DNA of 64,000 nucleotides from UBA2387 sp019454665. GTDB taxonomy: Bacteria > Armatimonadota > Fimbriimonadia > Fimbriimonadales > Fimbriimonadaceae. Shown piece by piece: positions 49,793-57,709 of this stretch; position 1 is the first letter of the stretch; the number at the start of each line of letters is the position of its first letter. The DNA lies in assembly GCA_045862995.1 (NCBI GenBank), contig BTVX01000003.1, positions 131,145 to 195,144 on the forward strand. The letters are read 5' to 3'. The notes under the pieces are model-generated. The model was not told the DNA's origin. It did not search any database and saw only the letters and a list, made by a program, of their open reading frames with translations. Made by a program: the position numbers and the translations under genes.

Positions 49793-50992
49793 TTATGGCG
49801 AACCAGCAGGCGGCTTCTCCGGTATCCCGCGCACCATGAGCGCCGCCGCCACGCACACCACCCCCGCCAAGGCGTAAGGTGCGGCGGGGGCGACATCGAA
49901 AAGCACGCCCCCCAGCACGGGCCCGATCATGAACCCGACCGAACGCGCGCCCTGCAACGTTCCGAACATCTCGCCTTGCCGGTCCTCGGGCGTCAGGCGG
50001 CTGCACATCGTGTTGACCAACGGGTTGGAGAAGCCGATCCCCAGCGCATACAGGGTGCTGGCCCCGAACAAGGCGAGCAGGTCGGGCATGAAAGGCGTCA
50101 GGGCCAATCCGAGTCCCTGGATCACATACGCGACGCGCAGCAGGTGCCGGTCGGCGATCTTGGACGTCAGCCAGCCGAGCAAGACGCCCTGGGCGACCAC
50201 CTCCAGGAGCGACTCGTAGCCGAAGATCAGGCCAAACTCGCGCTGGCCGTAGCCGAGGTTCATGTGGATCAGCCGCCCGAAAGTGCCCTGAAGCATGGCC
50301 AGCGAAAACCACGCCACGAGAGCGATCAACGCCATCGAGCGCAATTGGGGCAGGTCGGAAAGGATGCGAAGGTCAATGATCGGCCTGCGTCCCGGTGATC
50401 GCTCGGCCGTGGGCGGCGTGTTGGGCACGAACAGCGCCACGAGCACGAAGCCCAACGTCGAAAACGCACAACCCACCGCTCCCAACCAAGGCAAGGCCTC
50501 CATCTGGGCGAGCAACGCGGTGACCACCGGGCCGAGGATGAGCCCCGAAGTGGTGGCGGCGGCCAACCGTCCCATCGCCTTGGTTTGGTCTTCGCCCTGA
50601 GACAGATCGGCGATCCACGCGTTGGCCACGGCGACGTTCGCCGCGCCCAGGCCGCCCAACAACCGACTCGCGAGGATAAGGAGCAGCGAGTCGTGCAGAC
50701 CATAGACCAGCATGCCGAGAGCGGAGAGGCCCGTGCAGGCCAGGAACACGTGTTTGCGGCCCTGCCGGTCGCTCGCCGCGCCCCATCGAGGGCTGAAGAT
50801 CAGCTGCGTGACGAACATGCTCGCCAGCAGCAGGCCGATGAGCCAGCCCTGGGCGCCCATGGCCTCGGCGCGCAACTGGACGTCGGGAATCAGCATCCCG
50901 AACCCGACGAGGTCGAGGAACACGGCCGCGTGAAGCAACCCGAAGCGCGCGGGACTGATCGTTCCCTGAGGCACGCGGGCCGGGAAATCCAT
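49793..50992 (-). CDS. MFS-family multidrug/tetracycline-type exporter
   Basis: The 399-residue protein has about 12 membrane segments and the MFS motif A-like GAASDRQGRKHVFLACTGLS between segments 2 and 3. The N-terminus is FGLLHAAVFLDLVGFGMLIP, as in tetracycline and drug:proton antiporters, and LLGGLGAANVAVANAWIADL follows. ATG 50992 is chosen; a longer open frame upstream is not membrane-like. The substrate is unknown. It is divergent from the sigma-factor gene, with 262 bp between starts that show no convincing promoter. Confidence 0.88.
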   Translation of the reverse strand: MDFPARVPQGTISPARFGLLHAAVFLDLVGFGMLIPDVQLRAEAMGAQGWLIGLLLASMFVTQLIFSPRWGAASDRQGRKHVFLACTGLSALGMLVYGLHDSLLLILASRLLGGLGAANVAVANAWIADLSQGEDQTKAMGRLAAATTSGLILGPVVTALLAQMEALPWLGAVGCAFSTLGFVLVALFVPNTPPTAERSPGRRPIIDLRILSDLPQLRSMALIALVAWFSLAMLQGTFGRLIHMNLGYGQREFGLIFGYESLLEVVAQGVLLGWLTSKIADRHLLRVAYVIQGLGLALTPFMPDLLALFGASTLYALGIGFSNPLVNTMCSRLTPEDRQGEMFGTLQGARSVGFMIGPVLGGVLFDVAPAAPYALAGVVCVAAALMVRGIPEKPPAGSP

Positions 50993-51254
50993 GGTCGCAG
51001 GACTATGCCACACGTCGCCCGGGCGTTGTGCAATGTCTTGGCGTTTGCCAGCCCGCCCCCCAAGCAGAAATACCGGATTATTGGACGCCGGGCCGGTTTT
51101 TATAGCGGATTCGCCGATATTTGATTGGGTTCCAACGATTGATGTGACGATGCGGGAAGACCTTCCCCCATCACCCAAGAGCCGAACGAGCATGACGCAA
51201 CGACGAGACCACCAAAACCTCGAAGGCGCCCGACTCGAACCGGGAGAAACAACC

Positions 51255-52484
51255 ATGACCGCCACCGCAGAACCCATTCGCCGCGACCCCGAGGAGTTGG
51301 TCCAGCGCTATCTCGCCCGCCCCAACAACGAGCTTCGGGACGCCATCGTCCAACTCTACACCCCCCTGGTCGAAATCTCGGCGCGCCGCTACGCCAGCAT
51401 GGAGAGCGTCGAGGACCTGGTCCAAGTGGGCTATCTCGGCCTGCTGAACGCCCTTCGCAAGTTCGATCCCGCTTCCGGCGTCAAGTTCGGCACGTATGCG
51501 GGTTACCTGGTCTCGGGGGAAATCAAGCACTACCTGCGCGACCGCAGCCAGACCATCCGCCAGCCCGCCTGGCTCCAAGAGCTACGCCATCGCGTCCGCC
51601 GCGAGCGCACCGCCATGCAGGCCGAACTCGGCCGCCCCGCGACCGAGCAGGAACTCGCCGACCGGCTCGGATGCCCCGTCGAAGCGATCTCCGATCTCGA
51701 CGCCTCGCAGGACAACCTGCGCGTGGCCTCGCTCGACGAAAAGCTCGAATACGGCGACGGAACCGGCGACGGCGAACCCGTGGAACTCGGCGCGACGTCC
51801 GAAGGCTTCCGCCTCGAAGACCGCGTCGTCTTGGAAGACGCCATCGGCAAACTCAAGGACCTGGAGCGGCAGGCCGTCGTGATGTTCCACTTCGACTCGC
51901 TCAACCAGACCGAGATCGCCAAGCGGTTGGGCATCTCCGGCAACTACGTCTCCTACCTGCTTCGCCAGGCCATCGCCAAGCTCCGCCGCATCCTCTCCGA
52001 GCAAGAGCGAAGGTCCGAAACCACGCGTCGCGAGCGCAACTCGTGGGACGACCGGCTCGAGGTCTACACCGAATCCTACTTCCGAGCCCGCCTGCAAGAA
52101 GAACTCTTGCGCGCCGGCGACTCGCAGAACGGCCTTGGCGTGGTCCTCGTCGAAGTCTCCGACTGCTTGGCCCTGACGCAAACCCGGCCCGACCTCTCGC
52201 CCGAGTACGTCATGACCGAGTTGGCCCGGGCCCTGCGCGAGCGAGTTCGGCGGACCGACATCGTGGGGCGCTACACCAAGCACGGCTTCGCCGTCATCTT
52301 CCCGAGCGCGGGAGTGCACACCGAAGTCATCATGCAGCGGCTCCGCCGCACGCTCGACGCGGCCTGCGACGAACTCTTCGGCCAGGGCCAAGGGCGGGCA
52401 CGCTTCGTCACCCTCGAGTTTCCCAAGGACTTCCGAACCTATCGGGAGTTCGCGGGAGCCGAGCGCTCGCTGCTGGCCGCCTGA
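51255..52484 (+). CDS. Sigma-70-family factor fused to a degenerate GGDEF domain
   Basis: The 409-residue protein starts at ATG 51255 with GGAG 8 nt upstream. Residues 12-100 form sigma region 2 (VEDLVQVGYLGLLNALRKFD). Region 3 lies near 105-165, and residues 190-248 form region 4 (DSLNQTEIAKRLGISGNYVS helix-turn-helix). This fits the SigB/SigF/SigG-like group. Residues 262-390 then follow a GGDEF domain pattern: YTESYFRARLQEEL, GVVLVEVSDCLAL, LARALRERVRRTDIVGRY and HGFAVIFP. The GGDEF site itself reads TKHGF (341-345), so cyclic di-GMP synthesis is not expected. It may instead sense a nucleotide or partner to control the sigma factor. No anti-sigma gene is adjacent. Confidence 0.88.
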   Translation: MTATAEPIRRDPEELVQRYLARPNNELRDAIVQLYTPLVEISARRYASMESVEDLVQVGYLGLLNALRKFDPASGVKFGTYAGYLVSGEIKHYLRDRSQTIRQPAWLQELRHRVRRERTAMQAELGRPATEQELADRLGCPVEAISDLDASQDNLRVASLDEKLEYGDGTGDGEPVELGATSEGFRLEDRVVLEDAIGKLKDLERQAVVMFHFDSLNQTEIAKRLGISGNYVSYLLRQAIAKLRRILSEQERRSETTRRERNSWDDRLEVYTESYFRARLQEELLRAGDSQNGLGVVLVEVSDCLALTQTRPDLSPEYVMTELARALRERVRRTDIVGRYTKHGFAVIFPSAGVHTEVIMQRLRRTLDAACDELFGQGQGRARFVTLEFPKDFRTYREFAGAERSLLAA

Positions 52485-52487
52485 GGC

Positions 52488-54191
52488 TCACCCGTCCACG
52501 TTTGGGTGGATCAGGTCGGTGACGGTCGGCACCATGAGTTCGGGCAACGGTCGGCCCTTGACCACCGACGCCTGCACCCAGCCATCGCGGATCATCGCTT
52601 CGAGCCCTTCGATCAGTGTCCAGTAGTTCGTCTCCGGCTCCGGCCCCAACGCGGGGTTGAGCGCGGCCCGCCGAAACGACTCGAGCACCCGATTCGCCTT
52701 GCTGTCGAAGTTCAGGGCATGGACGATCGCCTTGTACTCGGCGGTCATGGGCAACGTCTTGCCCCCGCGGCGATAGCACGGGATCGCATGAACCCGGCCC
52801 GCCTTGTACCACGGAACCTGGGTCTTCGCGGCGCGTTGCAGGTTCAACTTGAACACGTTGTTCTGGGCCACGGCCAGATCGGTGCCTCGTTCCACCATGC
52901 GCTCGGTCAGCAGGCGCACGGCGAACAGGCTGAACCCGGCGGTTCCCGCCAGCCCGAAACCGTCGTTGACGAACCCTCCTGTACCCAACCATTGGAACGC
53001 TTGGTTCGCGTCGAGTTCCAAGCCGGCGTCTCTTGCGATCTCTCGCGTGTACTCTTTGAGATCGGTGAACCGCCCGTTGGCCGTGTACCAAAAGTCGGCG
53101 AAGCGGATGTGTTGGCGCACGCGGTGTTCCTGCGTCTCGCCATACATGGCCCGGAGCCAATCGGCGTCCTGAACCCCGCGTTCGATCTCCAGGATCGTGT
53201 AGGCGGCCTCGCGGGCGGCGGCGTGCGCCAGGGTCAGCCCGGCGGCCAGAATCGGGTCGGCGAATCCGGCGCACTCGCCCACGAGCATCCAGTTCGGCCC
53301 CGTCATCCGCGAGGCCACGTAAGACCAGTCCTTGGTGGCCCGCAGTTCGCCTTCGCGCGTCGCGTTCTCGACCAGGGCGCGGATGCGCGGCTCGGCGGCG
53401 ACGGCCTCTGCGTAAAGCGCTTCGCCCGTCTTTCCGCACGTTTTGTAGTAGTCGGCCGGGCACACGAGGCCGATGCTGGTCCGGGTCGGCCCCAGCGGGA
53501 TGAACCAGATCCAGCCGAATCCCAGGCTCATGACTTGGACCCGCGTCGCTCCCACGCCGATCTCGACGGCCCAGTCGGCGTTCTCCCAGTAGTCCCAAAA
53601 CGCCACGTTGCGCAACGCGCTCGGCTCCTCCAACTCGACGCCCATCGCCCGCCGCAACGCCCCGGCGTTGCCCGAAGCGTCCACATAGTGCTTGGCAGTC
53701 ACCGTCTCGCCCGAGTCGAGCACGAAGCCCTCGATGCGGTCGCCGTCGTTCAGAATCTGCCGCACGGCCGTTTCTTGGCGCACAACGCACCCCATGCCCT
53801 CGGCGTGGCGCAGCAGGATGTCGTCGTAGATGGCTCGATCCACCTGAAAGGCCGTCTGCTTGCGCTGGCCCTTGTATCGCGCGGGTCTGGGCTCGTCGGT
53901 GAACTCCTTGGCCGGGAAGAACTCGAAGTCCCAAAGCTCGTCGGTGGTGCCCCAGCGGTACGTCGCCCCGATCTTGATGGGGAACCCGGCGGCTTCGATC
54001 TTGTCCCAGACGCCGATCTCGTCGAGGATCGGGCCGATCAGGGGAAGCTGGCTCTCGCCGACGTGTTCTCGGGGGAAGCGTTCCCGCTCCAGGATGAGCA
54101 CGTCGAGGTCGGGGGCGTACTTCTTGAGCATCGCGCCGAGCGTGCTTCCCGACGGCCCTCCGCCGATGATGGCCACATCCGCATTCAGCAT
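52488..54191 (-). CDS. Flavin-dependent halogenase-like FAD protein
   Basis: The 567-residue protein has the FAD motif IIGGGPSGSTLGAML (GGGPSG at 10-15) and LERERFPREHVGESQLP. The two marks of flavin-dependent halogenases follow: a conserved Lys at 73 in GFPIKIGATYRWG, and WIWFIP at 227-232, which fits WxWxIP. GECAGFADPILAAGLTLAHA matches the family too. Such enzymes halogenate aromatic or pyrrole groups using reduced FAD. No biosynthetic cluster surrounds it. A related non-halogenating monooxygenase or geranylgeranyl reductase-like role is possible. ATG 54191 starts the Rossmann fold. Confidence 0.8.
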   Translation of the reverse strand: MLNADVAIIGGGPSGSTLGAMLKKYAPDLDVLILERERFPREHVGESQLPLIGPILDEIGVWDKIEAAGFPIKIGATYRWGTTDELWDFEFFPAKEFTDEPRPARYKGQRKQTAFQVDRAIYDDILLRHAEGMGCVVRQETAVRQILNDGDRIEGFVLDSGETVTAKHYVDASGNAGALRRAMGVELEEPSALRNVAFWDYWENADWAVEIGVGATRVQVMSLGFGWIWFIPLGPTRTSIGLVCPADYYKTCGKTGEALYAEAVAAEPRIRALVENATREGELRATKDWSYVASRMTGPNWMLVGECAGFADPILAAGLTLAHAAAREAAYTILEIERGVQDADWLRAMYGETQEHRVRQHIRFADFWYTANGRFTDLKEYTREIARDAGLELDANQAFQWLGTGGFVNDGFGLAGTAGFSLFAVRLLTERMVERGTDLAVAQNNVFKLNLQRAAKTQVPWYKAGRVHAIPCYRRGGKTLPMTAEYKAIVHALNFDSKANRVLESFRRAALNPALGPEPETNYWTLIEGLEAMIRDGWVQASVVKGRPLPELMVPTVTDLIHPNVDG

Positions 54192-54275
54192 GCGGTGCAG
54201 TGTAGTCAGTTTCGAGTCAGATTCGCACGCGCACCGAGGCGCGCCCTTTGATGAGACACACATCCCAACGGGGGG

Positions 54276-54844
54276 GGGTGCCACGGCCTGACCGGGCTTG
54301 GTTGTCTTTCGATGGTTGAGGTGTTTCTTCCCGGCAGGCCGTGCAGGTCTCGGCGATGGGATCACGGTCTGGCGGGGACCAAGAGCAGCCACCGACGAAA
54401 GCCCTTGTCCCGCGCAGACCGTGGCACCCTGTGCGCCTGGTATGGGGGTGCCACGGCCTGACCGGGCTTGGTTGTCTTTCGATGGTTGAGGTGTTTCTTC
54501 CCGGCAGGCCGTGCAGGTCTCGGCGATGGGATCACGGTCTGGCGGGGACCAAGANNNNNNNNNNNNNNNNNNNNNNNNNNNNNNNNNNNNNNNNNNNNNN
54601 NNNNNNNNNNNNNNNNNNNNNNNNNNNNNNNNNNNNNNNNNNNNNNNNNNNNNNCCCGGCAGGCCGTGCAGGTCTCGGCGATGGGATCACGGTCTGGCGG
54701 GGACCAAGAGCAGCCACCGACGAAAGCCCTTGTCCCGCGCAGACCGTGGCACCCCTGGCCTGTTTTGGCGATGGGATCACGGTCTGGCGGGACGGGAGGT
54801 GATGGGCTTTCGTAAGGTCAGGACCCGCCCAGACCGTGGCACCC
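54276..54844. repeat. Tandem inverted-repeat-bounded elements (about 154 bp each)
   Basis: Unit 1 spans 54276-54429. It begins GGGTGCCACGGCCTG and ends CAGACCGTGGCACCC, a 15-bp terminal inverted repeat with one mismatch. Unit 2 starts 170 bp later at 54446 and runs into the gap. A third copy's right part (54655-54754) and a shorter related copy (54755-54844) follow, each ending CAGACCGTGGCACCC. No reliable gene is encoded. It looks like a MITE-like or intergenic palindromic repeat. The stretches 54192-54275 and 54845-54905 hold nothing recognised. Confidence 0.75.
54555..54654. other. Assembly gap (100 N) inside the repeat
   Basis: Exactly 100 unknown bases interrupt the second repeat copy. 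The round number suggests a scaffold join of unestimated size, so the copy number of the repeat is unknown. Confidence 0.95.
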
Positions 54845-54905
54845 CGCGCCAGAGGTCACGACGGAGCGTGACCTTCCAGACTGTGGTTGGTCTGAGAAGG
54901 GACGC

Positions 54906-56429
54906 CTACCCGTCCCGCAACCGCTTGTACTGGTCGTGACGACCAGGCTCCTCGACGATGCGATACACCTGCACCGAGTGCGGCGGCACGGTCGGGCGGA
55001 TCGAACCCACGGCAACCCGGATCGTGCCGCCGCCCAGTTCGTCGCGCAACTGCGTGTAGCCGAGCAGCGTGGGCACCGGAACCACCAGCGTCTCGGTCAC
55101 CGGCTTCGACGTCGGGTTGGCCACCACGATCGTCGTGTCGAGCGCGTCCTCGGTCGTCCGGACGAATGCGAACAACGCATCGCTCGCCAAGGTCCTGCAA
55201 TCCCCGATCTTCAGCGCGCGCGATTTGGCGCGGATGCCGGCCACCTTGCGGTGCCAGGCCAGGTCCTCGTTCGTGTCGGTGACCAGGTCCCATCGCATCG
55301 GCGCGCGCTGCGCCGGGTCGTCGCCACCCACCATCCCGACTTCGTCGCCGTAGTAGACCATCGGCGAGCCCGGCAAGGCGAACTGAAGCGCGACGGCCAT
55401 CTTCCGCAGCCCCGGATCGGGCAGACGCGTCGCCAGACGCGGCATGTCGTGGTTGGCCAACACGATCCACGACTTGAGCAACGGCTCGATCCCGCAGTCG
55501 GCGATCATCGCGTCGAGCGCGGCGGCCATCTTCCGACCGGAAACCTCCTCCTTGGCGAAGCCGACCACCAGGTGCCCCAAGAAGATGTTCATCAGGGCGT
55601 CCATGGACTGGGTCCAGCGCGACGGGTACACCCACGCCTCGCCGATCACCAGACTCCCGGCCTTGTGCTCGTGCGCGGAACGCGTCAGCTCGGCGAGGTG
55701 CTCGAAGCCGATCTCGTGCGCCACGTCGAGTCGCCAGCCGTCCACCCCCATCTTGAGGAAGTGTGCGACGACCGAATCGGGCTTGCGCCACAGGTAATCC
55801 CGCGCGGCGGGGTTCTCCAAGGCGACCTCGGGCAGATTCGGCACGCCCGCCCAGGCCCGATAGCCCAGCGGATACTGCGACCCGATCTCGAACCAGGAAC
55901 GGTAGGGCGAATTCGGGTTGTTCAGGCCCTCTTGAAACAACTTGTTGGCCCGTCCCGCGTGGTTGAACACGCCATCGAGCACCAGCTTGCGCTTGTCCCG
56001 GTGCAGGTCGGCGATCAGGGCTTCGAGGTCGGCTTGGGTGCCGTACTCGGGGGCGACGCGCTTCCAGTCGGTCGCGTCGTACTTGTGGTTCGTGAACGCC
56101 TCGTGGATGGGGTTCAGGTAGAGGACGTCCGCGCCGAGGCCCGCGATGTGGCCGAGTTTGGCGCGCAGGCTGGGCAGGTCGCCACCCCAGAAATCGAGTT
56201 CGTGGCTCCAAACGCCTTGGTCGGGGAGTTGGCGTCCACCCACGGGCAGGTCGCTCCAAGCCTTGAGCGTGCGCGGCGGAACATACAGATGCCGCTTCGA
56301 GTCGAGGTTCGCGGAGGGCGCGAAGCGATCAACGAAGGCGTGGTAGACGACGGCGCCGTTGCGCCAGTCGGCTTCGCGAGACGCGAAGTCGGGTGCGGCG
56401 AGGGTCGCCGCGACAGCCAGTGCCAGCAT
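54906..56429 (-). CDS. Alpha-amylase family (GH13) glycosidase
   Basis: The 507-residue protein has a short signal (MLALAVAATLAAP), then the GH13 barrel: VYHAFVDRFAPS, LGADVLYLNPIHEAFTNHKY, LVLDGVFNHAG, GVDGWRLDVAHE with nucleophile Asp235, VIGEAWV with acid/base Glu264, and VLANHDMPR with Asp328. A C-terminal beta domain follows. It probably cleaves alpha-1,4 glucans or maltodextrins outside the cytoplasm. GGAGG, overlapping the end of the preceding lipoprotein gene, serves as its ribosome site. It is the last gene of the LacI-GH13-pseudopilin-lipoprotein operon. Confidence 0.93.
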   Translation of the reverse strand: MLALAVAATLAAPDFASREADWRNGAVVYHAFVDRFAPSANLDSKRHLYVPPRTLKAWSDLPVGGRQLPDQGVWSHELDFWGGDLPSLRAKLGHIAGLGADVLYLNPIHEAFTNHKYDATDWKRVAPEYGTQADLEALIADLHRDKRKLVLDGVFNHAGRANKLFQEGLNNPNSPYRSWFEIGSQYPLGYRAWAGVPNLPEVALENPAARDYLWRKPDSVVAHFLKMGVDGWRLDVAHEIGFEHLAELTRSAHEHKAGSLVIGEAWVYPSRWTQSMDALMNIFLGHLVVGFAKEEVSGRKMAAALDAMIADCGIEPLLKSWIVLANHDMPRLATRLPDPGLRKMAVALQFALPGSPMVYYGDEVGMVGGDDPAQRAPMRWDLVTDTNEDLAWHRKVAGIRAKSRALKIGDCRTLASDALFAFVRTTEDALDTTIVVANPTSKPVTETLVVPVPTLLGYTQLRDELGGGTIRVAVGSIRPTVPPHSVQVYRIVEEPGRHDQYKRLRDG

Positions 56430-56435
56430 GGGGGT

Positions 56436-56708
56436 CTAGCCTCCTGCGCCGATTCCCGTCGGCTTGCCCGAAAGAACGTCGGCGGCTTTGACGCCGGTCT
56501 CTTTCTCGATCTCGGCATAGCGCTGTTCTTTCTCGGCCTGCGGCATCGGGCTGCCCGCGATGGCGCGGATCTTCTGCTCGGGCGGCATGCGGTCAATGGC
56601 GTTCTTGGCGTCGTCGGCCGACATGCCGGGAGGGGCGCTGCCGGGATCGGTACAACCGCCCATCGCAACGACGGCTACAGCGAGAGGAAGGATCCAGAGT
56701 TTTCGCAT
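56436..56708 (-). CDS. Small lipoprotein in LacI/GH13 operon
   Basis: The 90-residue protein has a lipoprotein signal (MRKLWILPLAVAVVAMGGC) with Cys19. The mature part (DDAKNAIDRMPPEQKIRAIA, then EKEQRYAEIEKETGVKAADV) is helical and charged, ending GKPTGIGAGG. No family is recognised. It lies between a pseudopilin gene and a GH13 gene, mirroring 2118-2429. ATG 56708 follows GAGAG. Confidence 0.8.
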   Translation of the reverse strand: MRKLWILPLAVAVVAMGGCTDPGSAPPGMSADDAKNAIDRMPPEQKIRAIAGSPMPQAEKEQRYAEIEKETGVKAADVLSGKPTGIGAGG

Positions 56709-56730
56709 GACGTTTCTCTCAAGAAAGGGT

Positions 56731-56758
56731 GGATGGGCGGCCGCAAGGCCGCCCATCC
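56731..56758. terminator. Intercistronic GC hairpin after pseudopilin
   Basis: A perfect 12-bp stem (56731-56742 with 56747-56758) sits between the pseudopilin stop (56777) and the lipoprotein start (56708). With no T-tract, it probably protects or attenuates the mRNA, as at 1161-1188. Confidence 0.55.
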
Positions 56759-56776
56759 GGGTCGTTGCCGACGAGC

Positions 56777-57709
56777 TTACTGGTTCGAGGGGTCCGCGAA
56801 GTTCGTGCCCCACCAGTTGTAGGCCTTGCCGTTCTGCTCGGGGTGCGGAGCGCCGCCGGACCAAGAGGAGCCGCCAGGGCCGCCCCACGGGCACGTGCCG
56901 CCTTCGCCGCCGCACCACGTGTCGGTGTAGATCAGGTTGCCTTCGCCGTCCATGTTGGGCAGGAGCTTCGTCGTCTTGTAGAACGAAGCGTGGCCGTCCA
57001 TGTGCGCGACGTTGTTGCCGCCGTTCCAGTAGCCGGTCTTCAGGCCCCAGAAACCGGGGATGTCGCGACCCGGCCAGATGATTCCCGCAGGCGGAAAGTC
57101 AATCCAGAGAACGACCTTCGCCACGCTCGTGAACTGGAGCGAACCGGGGCCGTTGCCCTCGACGCCTTCGCCGCCGGGGCCGCCGCTCACGACGTTCGGC
57201 GCCGGAGCGAAGTACCCGTACAGGCCGGTGCACATGCCGCCCTGATAGCCGAACACGTTCGGGTTCAGGCGGTAGTCCATCGCCGGGTAGATGTCGTCGA
57301 AGTAGTTCGCCGCGCCGCGAGCCGACACGCCGAGACCGACGCAGCCGTCAGCCGGGTCGAGGATGTAGTTGCCAAAGCCGTTCTCGGCCTTTTGGCGCTG
57401 GACCGAACCGCGTCGGGACGCCGCCGCAGGGTTGCGGAAGATGTCCTTCGACTTGGTGTACACCAGCATGCGCGCGGCGAACACGTAGTCCTCTTGCCAG
57501 TTGGTGTGGGGGATGTAATCGTCGTTGTCGTTGGCGTAAAGCAACGTGGCGATCATGTTCTGCTTCAGGTTCGAAAGGTCCGTGGTCTTCTTGGCCGCGG
57601 TCTTCGCCTGAGCGTAGACGGGGAAGAGCATCGCCGCGAGAATCGCGATGATGGCGATAACGACAAGGAGTTCGATGAGCGTAAAGCCCAGTCTTCTTCG
57701 ACTATTCAT
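56777..57709 (-). CDS. Prepilin-like protein in LacI/GH13 operon (DGH-type C-terminus)
   Basis: The 310-residue protein starts MNSRRRLGFTLIELLVVIAI and carries the prepilin helix and AKTAAKKTTDLSNLKQN. The C-terminal half has NNVAHMDGHASFYKTTK, the DGH motif, and a Gly/Trp/Cys-rich end (CGGEGGTCPWGGPGGSSW). Its ATG overlaps the stop of the upstream GH13 gene (57706-57709). It should be exported by a pilus-like system and may present or assist the GH13 enzymes at the surface; that role is inferred from context only. Confidence 0.85.
   Translation of the reverse strand: MNSRRRLGFTLIELLVVIAIIAILAAMLFPVYAQAKTAAKKTTDLSNLKQNMIATLLYANDNDDYIPHTNWQEDYVFAARMLVYTKSKDIFRNPAAASRRGSVQRQKAENGFGNYILDPADGCVGLGVSARGAANYFDDIYPAMDYRLNPNVFGYQGGMCTGLYGYFAPAPNVVSGGPGGEGVEGNGPGSLQFTSVAKVVLWIDFPPAGIIWPGRDIPGFWGLKTGYWNGGNNVAHMDGHASFYKTTKLLPNMDGEGNLIYTDTWCGGEGGTCPWGGPGGSSWSGGAPHPEQNGKAYNWWGTNFADPSNQ

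Noticed and set aside
54341..54939. Open frames crossing the N run
   Set aside because: They exist only because N does not create stops, and they lie in repeat DNA.
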